Translations under genes and position numbers: made by a program
Source of the DNA: Chloroflexota bacterium
GTDB lineage: Bacteria > Chloroflexota > Anaerolineae > UBA4142
Assembly (NCBI GenBank): GCA_023380675.1
Contig: JAMCRS010000245.1
Coordinates: 1 to 14,220, forward strand
Reading direction: 5' to 3'
Length of the DNA stretch: 14,220 bases
Shown here: piece after piece, positions 13,395 to 14,220 of the stretch
Position numbering within the stretch: the first letter of the stretch is position 1
How the letters are laid out: each line of letters starts with the position of its first letter
The notes under the pieces: generated by a model
What the model was told of the DNA's origin: nothing
Database searches by the model: none
Seen by the model: only the letters and a program-made list of their open reading frames with translations

Positions 13395-14220
13395 CGTGCG
13401 ACCTCCGCATCGGCTGATCGGACCATTCCCCATCGTTCGATGGTGCCGTGCTCGAGCGGCAAGAGAATGAGCGTGTCCGTCGCGTACCAGAGCGCGCCGA
13501 GCACGATCATGCCGACGAAAACTTCTGTCACGCGCGCCCCCCGGGCGCGCGTCGAACTCATAAAGCCAATGCCGCTCGTTCCGACGATGATCTCCGCGGC
13601 GATGAGCGCGCGCCAGCCGTACCCCAAGCCGGTCCGGATCCCGGTGACGACGGCCGGCAGTGCGCCCGGCACCATCACTTCCCAGATCACCCCCCCCGGC
13701 CTGGCGCCCAGGCTGCGCGCGGCGCGCACCAAGTCCTCCGGCACGCCGTCGATTCCGGCGACGATGTTCACCATCAACGGAAAGACCGCCGTATAGACGA
13801 TCACCCAGGTCACCGTCGTGAGCCCAAAGCCGTCCCAGACGATCAATAGCGGCAGCCACGCGATGTCGCCGATCGCCTGGAAGAACAACAGGAGCGGCCA
13901 GCTAAAACGCCGGACGTAGCGATTCAGCCCGATCAGGAATCCGAGCGGCAGGCCGAGCAGGAGGCTGTAAAAGATACCGCTGACCAGGCGCATCAGCGAA
14001 TCGGTCAAATAGCCCGGCAGGATGCCTTTGTAGATGAGATCGCCGAACGATTGGAGCACGGCGTCCGGTCCGACGAACATGGAGGGCGGAAAATCGCGCA
14101 CGCGCACGACGACCAGCCAGACCAGCAGAATCGGGAGGAAGGGTCCGAAATTGCGGACGAGCCGGTTCTTGACCAACGCCCGCCCGAGGCCCAACGCGTA
14201 GGCCCGCCAGGTCCCCCGTA
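13391..14220 (-). CDS. ABC transporter permease, SsuC/TauC family (N-terminus beyond window)
   Basis: The frame is open to the right edge, so the true start may lie outside; a TTG at 14194 is possible but has no clear ribosome binding site. Counting from that TTG, spans lie near 18-33, 67-85, 97-115, 125-150 and 180-205, with a last one around 228-247. FPPSMFVGPDAVLQSF (35-50) is the usual periplasmic entry motif of this family. VRAARSLGARPG (156-167) is its cytoplasmic coupling loop, followed by VMVPGALP. The stop overlaps the ATPase start. It should form the homodimeric channel of a SsuABC-like importer; the binding-protein gene was not seen and probably lies further right. Confidence 0.9.
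   Translation of the reverse strand, partial: RGTWRAYALGLGRALVKNRLVRNFGPFLPILLVWLVVVRVRDFPPSMFVGPDAVLQSFGDLIYKGILPGYLTDSLMRLVSGIFYSLLLGLPLGFLIGLNRYVRRFSWPLLLFFQAIGDIAWLPLLIVWDGFGLTTVTWVIVYTAVFPLMVNIVAGIDGVPEDLVRAARSLGARPGGVIWEVMVPGALPAVVTGIRTGLGYGWRALIAAEIIVGTSGIGFMSSTRARGARVTEVFVGMIVLGALWYATDTLILLPLEHGTIERWGMVRSADAEVAR

Noticed and set aside
1..14220. Defence system, CRISPR array, prophage or toxin-antitoxin pair
   Set aside because: No repeat-spacer pattern, nuclease, integrase, transposase or small toxin-like gene pair was seen; all intact genes fit metabolism, transport or regulation, apart from the unassigned 112-residue membrane protein.

Overview
The window is G+C-rich DNA carrying two convergent catabolic operons with a gene-poor scar between them. 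It probably comes from a member of the Chloroflexota. The clues are the sugar-binding lipoprotein with a short lipobox followed by a long Ala/Pro/Thr/Gln linker, the mixture of sugar ABC systems, and the mix of ATG and GTG starts with G-rich ribosome binding sites. This placement is inferred from style only; there is no rRNA or marker gene to confirm it.

Left part, + strand (1-9108). The window opens inside a GntR/UTRA regulator whose DNA-binding half lies outside. After a leader of about 250 bases holding a strong intrinsic terminator (691-739), an amino-sugar operon begins: a UPF0309-type SIS-domain protein, a ROK sugar kinase, and a putative glutamine-amidotransferase-fold protein without a cysteine at its nucleophile elbow. 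Then come a sugar-binding lipoprotein, two MalF/MalG-type permeases, N-acetylglucosamine-6-phosphate deacetylase (nagA), and a two-SIS-domain protein resembling the isomerase half of GlmS (NagB-II/AgaS type). Together these fit import of N-acetylglucosamine or a related amino sugar, phosphorylation by the ROK kinase, deacetylation by NagA and deamination by the SIS enzyme to fructose-6-phosphate. The importer has no ATPase gene here. The UPF0309 protein may open a second route from the same phosphosugar.

Middle (9109-9841). No intact gene is visible. Two minus-strand relics lie here: an aldo/keto reductase in which an N-terminal piece is joined directly to the C-terminal end, and a cytochrome c domain with a damaged haem motif (YELCH) and a frame change. 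This looks like a zone of deletion and decay between convergent operons.

Right part, - strand (14220 down to 9842). In transcription order: an ABC permease (cut by the window edge) and ATPase of the SsuBC/TauBC/NrtBD type, a small single-span membrane protein, an RraA-family aldolase-like protein, a PfkB-family sugar kinase that looks like 2-keto-3-deoxygluconate kinase, and a KDPG/KHG aldolase. The last two form the lower steps of a 2-keto-3-deoxygluconate pathway (KDG to KDPG to pyruvate plus glyceraldehyde-3-phosphate). The ABC genes and the small protein are coupled by GTGA overlaps.

The best candidates for under-described biology are the amino-sugar operon's unassigned members (UPF0309 protein and Cys-less amidotransferase-fold protein) and the small membrane protein coupled to the ABC transporter. 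No CRISPR array, tRNA, rRNA, transposase or phage gene was seen.
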